Assembly (NCBI GenBank): GCA_006386115.1
Contig: VFIW01000048.1
Span: 62,001 to 126,000, forward strand
Source of the DNA: Globisporangium splendens
Taxonomy: Eukaryota > Oomycota > Peronosporomycetes > Pythiales > Pythiaceae
Direction of reading: 5' to 3'
DNA length: 64,000 nucleotides
Positions 52,138 through 64,000 of this stretch are shown here, one piece after another. The notes beneath the pieces are model-generated. The model had not been told where the DNA came from and did no database searches. It was given only the letters and a program-made list of their open reading frames with translations. The first letter of the stretch is position 1, and each line of letters begins with the position of its first letter. The position numbers and the translations under genes were made by a program.

Positions 52138-52652
52138 GTTCTCGTGTAGCAGTCCTCTCATGATGCGGGCCAGTTCACGCGTTGGGCAGGCGTCAAGAGT
52201 TCAAGTGTGAACTGCGATTATCGGTTGTGTATGTGTGCAAATGCCCAACTGCACCGTTTCAACACAATAGAAATCCGTCTAGTTGTACTGGCAATGGGGT
52301 TAAGTTCGTCTGCATTTGTGCCACACGCACTGTGCACTCACGAGTGCATTATTTCGCACATGGTTACGCTTTCAAGTTCGCACTCAAATGTGGAGCCATG
52401 TTGCGACACACGCACTCCTGTTCTTCTTCCCCACATGAATTACCCTTTTTCTTGAACCCGATACGTGTCTCTCATTGGCTAAAATCGTGCTCATTTCGCT
52501 CATTTTCCCCTTCATGAGAGGGGCTACTATTCGAATCGTATGCGGGGGGCAATTGACGTCGTCACTCGCATAAAGAACGCTGGGGAAAGAGGCAAGCGGC
52601 ATCGTCGTGCGCGCGCGCGCATTCTCCCTCTCTATATCCCTTCCCTATATAA
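52138..52652. other. CocE-RalGAP intergenic region
   Basis: The region holds the initiator-like pair at 52489-52506 and a TATATAA directly before the start codon at 52653. No gene is seen. Confidence 0.55.
52489..52506 (+). promoter_or_regulatory. Tandem oomycete initiator-like elements upstream of the RalGAP gene
   Basis: Two GCTCATTT copies in GCTCATTTCGCTCATTTT lie about 150 bases before the ATG at 52653 and match the start of the oomycete Inr consensus. An ATTGGCT (inverted CCAAT) lies 15 bases upstream. Confidence 0.5.
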
Positions 52653-55600
52653 ATGGATCTCAAGCGCAAGGACGGCGCGGACGGCAAGCGCAAGGACCCG
52701 GGCGACCTGAAGCGCCTGGCCAAGTTCTACGCAGCCGACCGCCCACCGCGCAAGCGGCTGCGCACGCTGCTCGAGTTCATCAAGACGCCTCCGGGCAGCG
52801 CGGGCGAGTCGGGGAACATCGCGGTCGCTGTGCAGACGTTACTGAGCGGCGCGCCGAAGGACGCCGAGGCCGCTGCCGCCGAGCATATCAACACGCTGCA
52901 GGAGTTCTGGACGGACCCGGCGAACGCGTCGACGCTCTTCACGGTCGTCAACGATTGCGTCACGGAGCTCGAGACGCTCTATTCGCCGCACGAGAATGCG
53001 TTCCGGAAGCTGCGCAAGAAGCCCCTGGAGCCCGAGGACTGGAGCGAAGTGTTTGAAGGTCTCGAGGTGTTGATTCGCAATAATATCGTGCTGATCCATG
53101 AGGGTTGGAACAATAATGGCTTCACGGTGCTGTTTACGAAGCTGTTGAAGCGCGACAACCACGCTTTGATCAAGAAATACGCGTTCCGATGCCTCGCGCT
53201 GTTCACAGACGCGACGAGAAACGTGCAGAAGCTCTCGACGGTGTCGACGTCGTATGCGGCGCCGAGCTCAAATGGACCGAGCTCGGTGATGCTGATGTCG
53301 GAAGTCGATACCGAGGTCGACGAAGAAGAAGGGCTTCGTGGCACAGCGGTGCTGTCCTCAGGCTCTAAACGAAAGAACGTGCATCTGGATTTGCTGCGCG
53401 AAAGTGTCGATTTCTCCCCGTATGGAGGCGGAAGCATCATGCTCCCAGACAAGTTCATGAACGAAGGCGTGCACGTGGAAGGCTGGATGCGGCCGATGCC
53501 GACCCAAGCCGAAGAGCCCGTGGATATGCTCAAGTTCATTATGGATCTCAGTCTGGAACGAGAAGATCCGAAGATTGTCTCGAGTCCAAGAGTCAACCAC
53601 GAAGCACGCGGCAACAGGTTCGTGTTCTGGTCCGAGCTGATCATGAAGTTTTACATGCCGTTGCTGTATCCAAAGGTCTGCATCAAGTACAAACTCAAGG
53701 ACGAGAAAGACATGTTTGGCTTTTTCCATCACTGTCCTGGAAGCTTCCAGCGCGTCGTTGCTCGCTGGATCTACAAGCTGCGGCTGAAAGAGGAGTGCAT
53801 GGATGTGCTGTGGTCGCGCCGTGAATTCTCGGAAGTGGTGATGGAGACCATTCGGCAGCGGTTCGCGTACCGCGACACAGAGCTCGTGTTGGATGCGATC
53901 AAGTTTTATTCCGGGATCTGCAACGGTGCCCAGTACACGCCGGAAGGCATGAAAACCCAGATGAATGAGACGTCGCGCGCGATGATCTCCCATGTTTCGC
54001 AGCTGTTCCACCCGTCAGTCGTGTTGGATGACACAAGGATGCTGCTCCACAGTATCGAGCTGCTGGAACTGATCTCGCAGCGCAAGTTGGATGACTATAC
54101 GTCGACGTACCTGCGGAAATTTGTGGTGTCGACAATCGACAACTACACGGTGCTCCGCGAGCCAAACAATGCGGCTGTGCTGAGCGCCATGATCTCCGTG
54201 GTACTGCACGTCTGGATGCACGCCGCAGTGGTGTCGAATGCGACTGGAGCCCAGGTCTGGATCGAGTTGACGATCGCGATGCGGCGTTGGCTGGTGAACC
54301 CGAATGACGCGAAAGTCGTCGGTGTGGAACTTGTGAATTGTTGGAAGCGAGAACTGCGGTTTACGAGTTGTTTGCTAATGTACGTCATGGACCACGGCCA
54401 ATCCATTCTGAAGGTGACTACAGAGGGTACAGTGATTCTGCCGCATAGTGGCGGAAGCGCGAAGGACGCGAAGCTCATGAAGGAGCCGAGTGTGAAGCAA
54501 GGGTACATCCAATCGTCGGCGAATTTCCTGATGAACGTAGTGTATGATGTCAGCGATGCGACTTTGCTACTCGACCGAGTACTGCACTTGATCCCACCGC
54601 CTACAGTTGCGGCGCTGGTCCCATACTTGCACTACAGTCTGTTCGAGGGACTGCTGCAGTTGGTCGAGCTTTGGATTGACTCTGGGATCTGCTGTCAACG
54701 AACGACTCCAACGATTTTGCATCAAATCAGCCCATCGACGATCATTGCGCTGTTTGGGGAATGGTTCTTGCCGGCGTGCGAGCTGGAAAATCCGGACTAC
54801 CAGAACTCTCGGTGCTTGGCGATCGTGATCCTGTGCAAGTTGTGCTCCGTTCGATGTGCAAATCGGGTTACTCGTAGTCATTTGACGGTGTTGGTACGCG
54901 CATTGTTCAAAGGCATCACGAGTCGGTCTGGAATGGTTGTGTCCACCGTTCTCCAGAAAGCGTCGTCGATCTTCACACTCAACCTGGAAGGCATGAACGT
55001 GCTGGTCCCGTCGTTCGTGTACGCAGTCGATCAAATCATCGTTCAGAATATATGGGGACGTGCCGAGAAGTCGAAGGTGAAGTCGTCCGACTGGAATAAA
55101 GAGCTGGCGGCAGCCTTGGACGTGGTCTTTTCCATCCTGTCGCTTCCAAAGCGATTCCCGAACCAAAACTTTGTAAGCTGGCAACAAAAGTTCCAGCTGC
55201 TACAAACGTCAAGCGATCTCGCTGTCATGGGCGAGATCATGAAAGAGATCCCTGATACGAATGAAGACTTTCACGTGATCTTGGGGCGAATCTTGGTGCG
55301 TATCTCCGACCTGCCGTTCACAGACGTTGTCGACATCAAGAAGCGAGCGCTGTGGGGGCTCTATTGCCTTATCGTGATGAATTTGAAACCGAACGAGGGC
55401 GTTGAGCCTGTCGACCACGCACGTATGACGGAGTGGATTCTCCACTTGATTGATTTCTGCCAGGCTGTGGACTTTTCGCTGTCGATGACCGCGCTCGGGA
55501 TTTTGCAAGACCTCTCGGATTTCCATGAAGAGATCAACGATTTGAAATCTTCTCTCAGTGCTCGAATCGTCATGACGCTCGCCGTTTTTGCCCAGCAACA

Positions 55601-58600
55601 AGTGGAAGAAGCATCCATCGAAGTGCAATCAGCAATCGAAAGCACTGGCCATCATAGCGACAAGGACTCAGGCGGCGATAAGCTATCGAACCCTGGCCCG
55701 CTGCCGCGCACATCTGGTGGTAATCTTAATGCAAATGCGCGGCGTGGCAGTGACAATCGTCCAAGCCGGATGGACCCAAACGCAGAATCAAGTGATCCAT
55801 TCAGCAAGTTAAAAAACAAGCTGAAACCCGTCGGAAGCGCACCGCTACAGATTTCTGCACCACACACCCCGCTTCCGTTGTCACCTGCCATCCAGTCACC
55901 ACCAAGGGCGAAAAAGGAGCAGGAGATCCCCGCATTACGTCTGATTGTGCAAAAGACAAGCTCCATTTTCGAGTGCCTTCGTTTCTGGGTCATGCATCGT
56001 TCCGAGGTGCTTCAGGATGGAGATGTTCGCAAACTCCTGTTCAGTGCGATTGAAGCTGCATTGGTTGGAACGCTGCCAGACGGTGAGTGGCAAAAAGAAG
56101 TGGATCGTGCGCGAACTCTCGAGAGGCGGGCGTCCATGCCACTGTTGTTCCTGGGTCTCCAAATGCGCGCCTCCTTGTACAATGAAACGAGCCACACTTG
56201 GCTGAAATCGTTTGAAGAGACAGCAGTCGCGGCAGAAGGACTTTTGATGCATTTGCTCCACCATATCAACGGCTTTCCTTCACCTGCTGGCGTCGATCAA
56301 ATGATTTCCAGTTGTTCGGAACTCAAGGATGACGAGTCGAGTGACGACGATAGCGGGTCTGGAGGATTCAGTTTTGTCTTCATGAACTCGATTGTTATCA
56401 CCGTCGTTGGAAGTCTCGACTCCCCGTGCGCTCGCTTTATTGCGAGAGATATGACAGGTTTGTTCTCGTGGGAAATTGCGCCAGGAGTGAGCAATCGTAC
56501 CGTTGCGAGTCTGGCGCCTGAATCTGGTGTTTTGGCGTTGCAAAATGGTCACTCGCCTGGTGAAAGTGCTTTAGTTTCCCAGACATCGTCCGCGGCATTC
56601 ACACTTCACCGTCCTGATGCTGCTGTTCGGGTAGAGTACAAGCAACCTCAAGATGGAGGCAAATGCAACGTGTGCGGTGGTGAAAAGCCACGTCCAAAGT
56701 CAAGTGCTACTGCCACTCCGGCACCTGGTGCCAAGCTTGAGACAACGCAAGTGCCTTGGGAGCGAGAGGAAGGAATTCTTGCGAATACACTTTGTCCGGT
56801 GAAGAGCACGTACGTGTTCCATGAAGATCCGGCTGCTTCAAATGGTACAGGCTCAGGACAATCCGGACCAGCAGGTGCAGGCGACGCCACTACTGCGGGA
56901 GCTGGCCAATCTGCCAAGAAGAAGCCAAGCAGCTCGAGAGGCAATGAACCTGACAAGATGCCTGGAGCAAGCAATAAAGACGAGCGAACAGAACGGCTGG
57001 AGAAAATTGCGAGAATGTATGAAGAGCGGAACAATGTCGGGAGTGCCCAGTCGCAAGCAGTGACATCACCAGCTCTGAAAAAGTGTGCATGCCAACCCAG
57101 TCAAAGCACCCGCCTCTCTCTCACGGACCGACAAACGGCAACTGTGCTCGGCCTCTTTGATATGGACGATAAAGAACCTAATGTGGGCAGCTTGGACGAC
57201 GAGCGATGCCTCCTTGACCTCGTCCTCGACAGTATCCCGATGGTGTTCCGAGACGGCGTTGGCGATACGACGGATAAAACTCTTCTTGGCGGTCGCTACT
57301 CGATGTTGAGATACAATCTGATGGACTTGAAGGAAGAAACCAACCCGCTGCTGAAGGACTCAGCGGATATGCCAGGCTTTTCGTTCTTGCAGCGCCTCAT
57401 TCACGATGAAGAATGCTATGCCCAATTGAAAGCATTTTTAGCGAAAGAGGAGAACGTCGAAGGAAAGGAGTTGATCGATTTCTGCGATGCTGTGAAGCGA
57501 TACGAGCGTACGACGGTGCCGAGCGATCGACTTGGCCAAGCGAGCGTTATTTATTGGGAGTTTCTCACCGCTGAGAGTGGCAAAACGATAGTGTTCCCTC
57601 CGAAAGTGTCGACAGACGTTCAATCCAAGATCCAGGTTGCTCAAGTCGCCATTCGAAATCGCGAAGAAGAAAAAGCTCTGTCGGGGTCATTATTCCAAAG
57701 TGCAATGGCTCATATCGAGTACAGCTTTGAGAACTCGGGGCTGCTAGACAAATACGTGGCAGCGTTAGATCAAGGACCAGCATCGAACGGCTCATCATCC
57801 ACAAACGGTAAAGATCCGTCCAGCTCAAGTGCAGGAGGCAGCTCGATTCCTCCCCAGCTGCGGCTGTTCGACTCGTTCTCGATCATGGAGTTGAACGCTC
57901 GCATCTCATACTTGGCATTGAAGAACCGCAGTCGGGATGAACCAACGTTTGCAACTTCGAAGCCTCGATCGCTGACGAATCCTGAGAGACTGGTCGAATC
58001 AGTTGCTGCGGGGTTGGGTACGACTCGCGTGGGTGCTTTGGATATCTGTCGCCTCTTCTTGTCACAAGCGGGTTTGTTGCCTTCGCCCAATGGAGATGTT
58101 CGCGCCAAATCGTACCTGAGGCTGCTTGAGAACGGCGCCAAATTGGAGCGCTCTTTGAAGCATCTGGACAAGAGTCCCGTGCGTGAGACGATGAAGATTG
58201 GTTTGATCTACGTCGGTCGCGACCAGCAGACACAGCAAGACATTCTGAAGAACGACAGAGGAAGTGCTGCGTACGAGCGATTCATCACACAGCTGGGATG
58301 GGAGATCGAACTGGACAAGCATCGTGGCTTTTGTGGCGGTCTAGATCCGAACCCGAAGAGTCTCTCGAACGGAAAGACGACGTTGTATTACGCGAACTCG
58401 CACAGCGAAGTGATCTTCCATGTGATCACGAAGATGCCGACAAAGGCGTCGGACAAGCAGCAGATCGACAAGAAGCGCCACGTTGGCAACGATTACGTCC
58501 ACATCGTGTGGAGCGAGAACGATTCCCACGAGTACGACCCTGGCACGATCACGAGCCATTTCAACGACGTGCAAGTCGTGATCTATCCGCTTCGAAAGAC

Positions 58601-59023
58601 GCAAAAGGGATTATTCCTCATTCAGATCTTCTCGAAGGAGAAAGTGCCGCTGTTTGGACCGCTGCAGTCCGGGATGGTGGTGCACCAGCAAGACCTCGCT
58701 CCCCTCGTGCGCCAGACAGCGATGAACGCGAACCGCGTCTGTCGATCCCAGGTATGCTATCGCTTTGTTCTCTATTGTTGCGTTTCCCCTGTGACTTACT
58801 TTGTGCCATTTCTCGTTTTGTTATTTTGTAGACGATGATTTACGTTCGTCCGTACCCGACGCGAAAGAAACTCGTGGACGAAATCGTGGAACGGTACTCG
58901 ATTGAGTACAAGGAGAACCAGCTGCTCTCGATGCTGTTTACGAACTCGCCGGCGCCTGGGTCTGCAGCACTTTCGTCGAGTTCGTCGGGGAATGCAGGCG
59001 GCGGCGGCAATTCCACGGAGTAG
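52653..59023 (+). CDS. RalGAP-alpha/tuberin-like GTPase-activating protein
   Basis: Exon 1 is 52653-58751 and exon 2 58832-59023 (80-base intron, GTATGC..TTGTAG); the product is 2096 residues. The first 1100 residues are alpha-helical repeats beginning RKRLRTLLEFIKTPP, as in RALGAPA and TSC2. Disordered Ser/Pro/Gly-rich linkers follow, with CXXC pairs near residue 1340 (CNVCGGEKP). The C-terminal Rap/Ran-GAP domain begins at about 1840 with MKIGLIYVGRDQQTQQDILK. It includes the catalytic Asn-thumb helix HVGNDYVHIVWSEN and FNDVQVVIYPL. The domain stimulates GTP hydrolysis by Ral- or Rheb-type GTPases, in animals linking to TOR control. In animals RALGAPA works with a beta subunit; none is in this window. 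Confidence 0.9.
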
Positions 59024-59129
59024 CGGTCACGCCATTGGCTCATAAGTTTATGTGGAGCCCAGCTTTTTGTCTATGCTCGGTAAGATATGTATATTGTCTA
59101 CTCTCTATCGTTTGTCTGCTCCTCAGGGT

Positions 59130-60697
59130 CTATGCTCGCTTCGTGGATCGAATGCCTTTCTGGGAGCGCAAGTGTTCGATTTCATCTTGCATCTCATCCG
59201 TCAGTCGCGCCCATTTCTGCATCTCCTGCGTGCTCACCTCGCTCAGCTCGTGCAAGTACGGCTCCATAGACGCCAGTTGCTTCCTCATTTCCGTGTGCTC
59301 CACGAGCAACTGGTAGATCATTTGGTCTTTAACTCGAAGAAGCTGCTCTTGATCCGAGTTACTCGCCGATGATGTAGCTGGTGGCGGGGGAGTGGCGAGT
59401 TCAGCGTTCTTGCTCTTGCTGGCTTTGATCTCGGACGACAGTGAAGCTGCATCGTGCTGTCGTCCACCTCCTGCGACGTTCTCGTTCTTGGGAACTTCAC
59501 TCGACGGAAGCAAATGGCTTGAAGGACCGTAATCCTTCATCGCCAGGTATTGCGCCTGCTCCTGAAGATCATTTGCATGGACGAGAAACTCCATTATCTC
59601 GTCGCTTGATATGCTGCCTCCTGAGATGCCAAAGAAAAATCAGCTGTGAGTGCTTGCTTGCGTAGACACGTATCACGTTGTGAGGATACCCAGAAAGCAA
59701 CAGAATGACTCACCTTTCTTTACGAATCGTCTCAGGTACGCCTCCAGCTCATCGATCTTGTCGAGATCCTCCTCGAGCGCCTCGTACAGCTCCACCGTTT
59801 GACGGTCTCTGTCGTCTTGATCTGTCCGCCGTCGAGAATGCAAGTCGTCATGCAATGGCCATCGTGAACGAGGTTTTGTATCGGAGTTGGCATTGCGTTG
59901 CTGCATCGCGTCTCGAAGACACGTCATCTGCCGTTCAAACACATGTGCAAATCAGAACAGCAAGACCGTCAGTTTCAAGCAACGCTAGTTAATTCAGCAC
60001 AAAGCCAAAAGCCACTTACCGTCTCCAGAATCTGCTCTCGCTGACTCAGCAGTTCGTCTCGAAACAACTTGCGCAGTTTCCACAGCGACGTCTGGTATTC
60101 CGACTTGAGCTGCCGCTTCTGGTCTTCTTTGGCTTTCGGGTCCAGCATCTCGGGGCTTTTTGCCTCAACAGCAGATTGCGACGATGGCGAACTTGCAGCA
60201 GCATCGACGCGAGAAGTCACAGCTTGCGATGGTGACACTAATCGTGGTGGTAATGACGACGAAGACGCTGATGCGAATTGTGGAGGAGCTACCAAGTACT
60301 TTCGAGGCTGCAGGTGCGCCAGTGCTGACGTAGATGACTGTGTACATGGATCGTTATTATTGCTATGCTGCTGCACGCCTGTCGGTGGGCTTGCGTAGTC
60401 CTTGAGCAGCTGCAGAAAGTCGAGACGCGTGAGTGCGCCTGCGCGCGCACGGTCGTAGCGCCGAAAGAGCTGGATCGCGTTCGGGTCCTGCGGAGTCTTT
60501 TGCTGCACCGCTGAGGCAGGCGCCACTTCTTCTGCTACTGCTGTCGGTGGTGCTGAACGAGAAGACGAGGGGCTCTTTTTGGAGCTTCTCTTGGAGCTCT
60601 TGTCTTTGTCTTTGGATGCGCTGCGACTGGAAGACGACGGTTTGTCCTTCTTGGACGATTTCTTTTGCTTGCGCTCGCCAGATGCAGGAGCCGCCAT
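59130..60697 (-). CDS. EF-hand-like and coiled-coil protein, three exons, function unknown
   Basis: Exons 60697-60020, 59927-59714 and 59620-59130 join in phase to 460 residues. An ATG ten codons upstream (60727) is also possible. The start is very rich in Lys and Ser (KKSSKKDKPSSSSRSASKDK). Then one EF-hand-like helix-loop-helix appears (AIQLFRRYDRARAGALTRLD), whose loop lacks most calcium ligands. The rest is mostly coiled coil (EDQKRQLKSEYQTSLWKLRK; MIYQLLVEHTEMRKQLASME). The layout suggests a cytoskeletal or basal-body scaffold, but this is inference from shape only. It is convergent with the RalGAP gene (106 bases between stops). Confidence 0.8.
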
Positions 60698-61632
60698 GGG
60701 TGATGGACAGAAGAGAGAGCGTGGCACGGCAGTGTCTTAATGCACTGAACTCTAACGCAAGAGAATGACGCACCGACGGTTGTTCATTAGCGCGTGTTGC
60801 TGCCATTATTGTCTGCAATGCTGCGACCTTTCGGGTCCTCAAACGATGAAAACAGTCACATTGATACCGGTATCGAGTCGATATGGATACCGGTTTTGTA
60901 CGTATCATGCAGGTTGTAGGGAAAGGCGCACATGTGAAAAGGTACTGCAATGCCCTGATAAAGTGTATGGAAGAAAGTCGTCCTGCGCTGTTTGAGACTG
61001 GATTGTACTTTATCGAATGAAACACTGGCGGAAAAATCATTTGCGCATGCCCAGTTTGAAAGGACCATCTGGTGGACGGACCCTACCCGCGCCGCTTTGC
61101 CTGTCAATTGAAAGTACTGTTCTGGCTTCGTAATATTATTCTTCGGAACGTTGTTCGTCCACTCACAGCATTTTCTCCATACAGCATCTTCAACTCGCTC
61201 ATTTTATACCAGATTAACACTCCCATCACCTTCAAATCAGAGAGTCGCTGTGGCACACACCTGGACCGCCTCTACAATGGGCGGACGACACAAGAAAAGC
61301 GTCTGGTCTGACTTGTTTCCTCCATTATTCGCAGACTCACACACACAGTAGCGTGTGTACATATCTCTATCTCTACATCGTCTCTGTGCCCGCGCGACGC
61401 TCGCCTTTATAGAACGATCGAAAGATAGAAGAAAGCGAGAGAGAGCGAGGCGCCTATCGTAAAGGACGGACCTCATCGAGTGAGCGCGCACGTGTGTAAA
61501 GCCCATCGCCGCGGAGCGCGTCTCTCTATTTCGGCGGCCACAGCGTGTGCAATCTCTTCGTTCAAAGCCGCATTTCCTTGCCTTCTCAAGCGTATTTAAG
61601 GAGCGAGTGGTCGTGTGTGTGTGTGTGTCTAT
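60698..61632. other. Divergent region between the EF-hand gene and the mucin-like gene
   Basis: About 0.9 kb without a convincing gene. A (TG)n run lies at about 61612-61627 just before the start codon of the mucin-like gene. GTCATTCTC on the minus strand near 60763 could be an initiator for the EF-hand gene. Confidence 0.5.
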
Positions 61633-63857
61633 ATGGTGCGACGAACGGGATGGTGGCTCGCAGCGTTACTCGTATCGCTTGCCCAAGCGCACGGTGAGGA
61701 GCAGCAGCGAATATGTAAATGCTGTGTGTATATGTTTTTCTTGGTTGGTCTCTAATTGCATTTGCATGATGTGTAGATACAGGAGCAGGAGTACCAGTCG
61801 TCGCTTTCCGTGAGGACGGCGGGTTTATGCGGCATCACAATCATCATCGCGAACTGCTGGATTTCGGCGCGGTCGCGGGACCCGCGAATGACGTCGTCGC
61901 CACAGTCGCGACGAATGTGGTCAACACGGTGAACACTGTGATTGACAAGGTCGTGGATGCGTTCACGCCGGGTGTATCGAATAGTAGCGGCAGCACGGCA
62001 ACACCTGCTCCATCGACTTCCGTGCCGACTCCAGCACCAGCGGCTTCACAGACACCAGCGCCACAGACAGCAGCAGCACCAGAGACAGCAGCGCCACAGA
62101 CAGCAGCAACAGAGATAACACCAGCACCAGAGACAACACCAATACCAGAGAAAACACCAGCACCAGAGACATCACCAGCACCAGAGACAACACCAATACC
62201 AGAGACAACACCAGCACCAGAGACTCCAGAGGCAGTAGAGACAGCCGCGCCAAGCACTCCAGCTCCATCAGACAACTCGGGGTCACAACAGGCAGAGGGA
62301 GAAACACCGGCTCCAGGATCTACAGAACCGGTAGCAGGAGTAGGCGCGTCTCTGGACTCAGCGACTCCCGAACCAGCAACATCTTCGCTCGACGATGAGA
62401 CCGAGAACCCCATTGATAATCCCAACGCGAACGAGACTTCGGGAAGCTCCTCGCTCGCGGGTTCAGGATCTAATTCAACGACTCCATCGACAGAGCCGAA
62501 CTTTGAAGAGAACGTGATTCCAGCATCAACTCCGTCGGCAGAGCCTGAACTGGAAGAAAACGTGATTCCTGCAACAGCAACTCCGTCCCCATCGCCTACG
62601 TCGGCAGCACCCGAATTAGAAGAAAATGTGATTCCAGCAGCAGCAACTCCGTCACCAGCGCCAGCTACGACTGCGCCTACTACCACCACTGCACCGCCGT
62701 CGAGCGTCATCCAGCTGCCCATTTCCAATACAAACGACCAGAAAAAGACTCCAGCGCCATCACTGTCAAAGAAACCGTCTTCAGATGCGGGTCAAGTCCA
62801 TGCAGCTGCATCTGGATCAATTTCGAACGCCGCCGTTGAAGGAGTCGGGAAAAACGACGGAGAACCCGCGTCATCGGCTCCTCCCACACGTCGACCCAGG
62901 AAGCCGAAAAAAGGTGAATCTGCGAGCGGGAGTCAAGCAGAAGATGCGTCCGTGGAAACAAACACGAGCAGCGGCAGCGTGTACAAGATCGGCGCGACCT
63001 CCATCTTGTCGATTGTTGGCGTCATCCTTGGCATCTGCGCCGTCCTGCTATTGTTTGTGGTCATCAGCCGAAAGAAGTATGGTGAGGAGAGCGACGACGA
63101 GTTGCCAATGGCGTATGGCTACCGCATCGATGGTGGCTCGGTCGTGCGGCTGTCGCCGACGTTCTTGCACAATGGCGAGAGCTCCATGATCGGCGGCCAT
63201 CCAAGCAACTTGGACCCCGACAACACTTCTTCGTCGGGAGAGAGTGGAGAGGAGAAAAACGTGTACTTTGGCAACAGCATGATGTTTGACAACTACCAGA
63301 CGAACATGGACATCGACACCATGGCGGCAGCATCGTACTCGAAGCAGTCGGAGGGCTTCCAGTCGATTTACTCGTCCATGGCTAGCCAAAACAGCGAGTC
63401 CTGGAGCTCCGTCTTGGATTCGGACATCGACCAGAGCCACACGTCGCGGAACACGCGAGACACGACGCTCAGTGGCTTGACAACAACGCCTCTGCATTCC
63501 GAGTGTGGGAGCACTCGAAGCCGATTTCAGAGCGGCAACAGTCGGGACACGTACGCAGACGATGTCATGAGTGACACGAGCAGCAATTACCGCTCCACCG
63601 GCGCCACATCGATGGCATCACCGTTCGCTCGTGACACAGCGCAGCAAGGATACGACGTGTACGCCGCCGGCAACCAGCGACTGACAGCAGGGGGCAGCGC
63701 CGCACCACCGCGGTCCACGGCGGCCAACAGCTTCTACCGGACGTCCAGCGTTGCGCGGTCCTCGGGGTACTCGGACTACCTCGATGGCGACGCGGGTCGC
63801 TCGACCGGCGCGAGCTCCATCTACAGCGTCGGGAACGGGTCTCCGTTTAATGTTTAG
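61633..63857 (+). CDS. Mucin-like single-pass membrane protein
   Basis: Exon 1 (61633-61693) encodes MVRRTGWWLAALLVSLAQAH, a clear signal peptide. It splices (83-base intron, GTGAGG..TGTGTAG) in phase 1 to exon 2 (61777-63857), giving 713 residues. The ectodomain, to about residue 395, is Pro/Thr/Glu/Ser-rich with PAPETTPIPE-type repeats and three longer repeats ending ENVIPA; it should be heavily O-glycosylated. One membrane helix follows (ILSIVGVILGICAVLLLFVV, near 63005-63065). A basic stop-transfer (SRKKYG) and about 265 Ser/Asp-rich cytosolic residues complete it. It is probably a cell-surface or wall-associated sensor-like protein; this is inferred from architecture only. Confidence 0.85.
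62110..62225 (+). repeat. Coding minisatellite in the mucin-like gene (PxPETT units)
   Basis: About six imperfect 18-base units of the type CCAGCACCAGAGACAACA encode P-(A/I)-P-E-(T/K/S)-(T/S). Copy number may vary between strains. Confidence 0.85.
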
Positions 63858-64000
63858 TGAGTTGATTGAGCACGCAGTTGGTTGGTTGCTCAACAGTAGA
63901 AAAAAAAGTTCGACCTCATTTTTTCCTAGTGCACGTCACCGAGTGGTTGGTTGTATTGCGTCTGCCGTCGCTTGCTGCTTCACGTCGTTCGCATACATCG

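Noticed and set aside
61844..62728. 294-codon minus-strand Gly/Val/Ala-rich frame
   Set aside because: It is the complement of the Pro/Thr/Glu repeat region of the mucin-like gene.
1..64000. tRNA, rRNA and CRISPR arrays
   Set aside because: None recognised on either strand by eye; the short palindromic repeats inside the MULE are not regularly spaced and have no spacers.

Overview
The window is nuclear DNA of an oomycete. The genes are compact, with a few introns of about 50-100 bases (GT..AG), high GC at third codon positions, and proteins typical of that group: a bZIP factor with Cys at the invariant Asn position, a LpxK-like kinase with a mitochondrial-type leader, tandem cyclic-nucleotide-type channels, and an oomycete-style initiator upstream of a RalGAP gene. 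I cannot name the species; a Phytophthora/Pythium-type lineage is a guess.

Left half (1-24 kb) is transposon-rich. Bases 1-4001 hold a Ty3/gypsy retrotransposon on the minus strand, cut by the window edge, with its 5' LTR at 3446-4001. Next to it is a minus-strand gene (4407-9381) with three ion-channel repeats in one polypeptide. Bases 10277-23991 form one large DNA transposon. It has exact 17-bp terminal inverted repeats and a multi-exon Mutator-like transposase with a SWIM zinc finger and a Ulp1 protease domain. Its internal palindromes (AAGTTGCGCAACTT) are built from two copies of the terminal-repeat core. A second complete Ty3/gypsy element (11801-19438, 5-bp duplication GAAAT, chromodomain pol) sits inside an exon of this transposase. 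That retroelement carries a long antisense coiled-coil ORF and a canonical -1 frameshift site, but its gag is broken twice.

Right half (24-64 kb) is gene-dense housekeeping DNA. In order: glycine cleavage T-protein (+), bZIP factor (-), mitochondrial GGQ release factor (+), NVL/Rix7 AAA ATPase (-), CCZ1 (+), methylenetetrahydrofolate reductase (+), a small coiled-coil ORF (+), threonyl-tRNA synthetase (-), LpxK (+), Elongator subunit ELP4 (+), a decayed four-repeat paralogue of the channel (-), CocE-type hydrolase (+), RalGAP-alpha-like protein (+), an EF-hand/coiled-coil protein (-) and a mucin-like single-pass membrane protein (+). Several pairs are divergent with short shared promoter regions (NVL/CCZ1, ThrRS/LpxK).

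The two channel loci read together suggest an ancestral single-chain channel with four pore repeats. The first copy keeps repeats 1-3 and ends at a good splice donor next to the retrotransposon. The second retains parts of all four repeats but has lost segments and gained frameshifts and a stop. Exon joins given below were checked by reading phase only; no transcript or database evidence was available.
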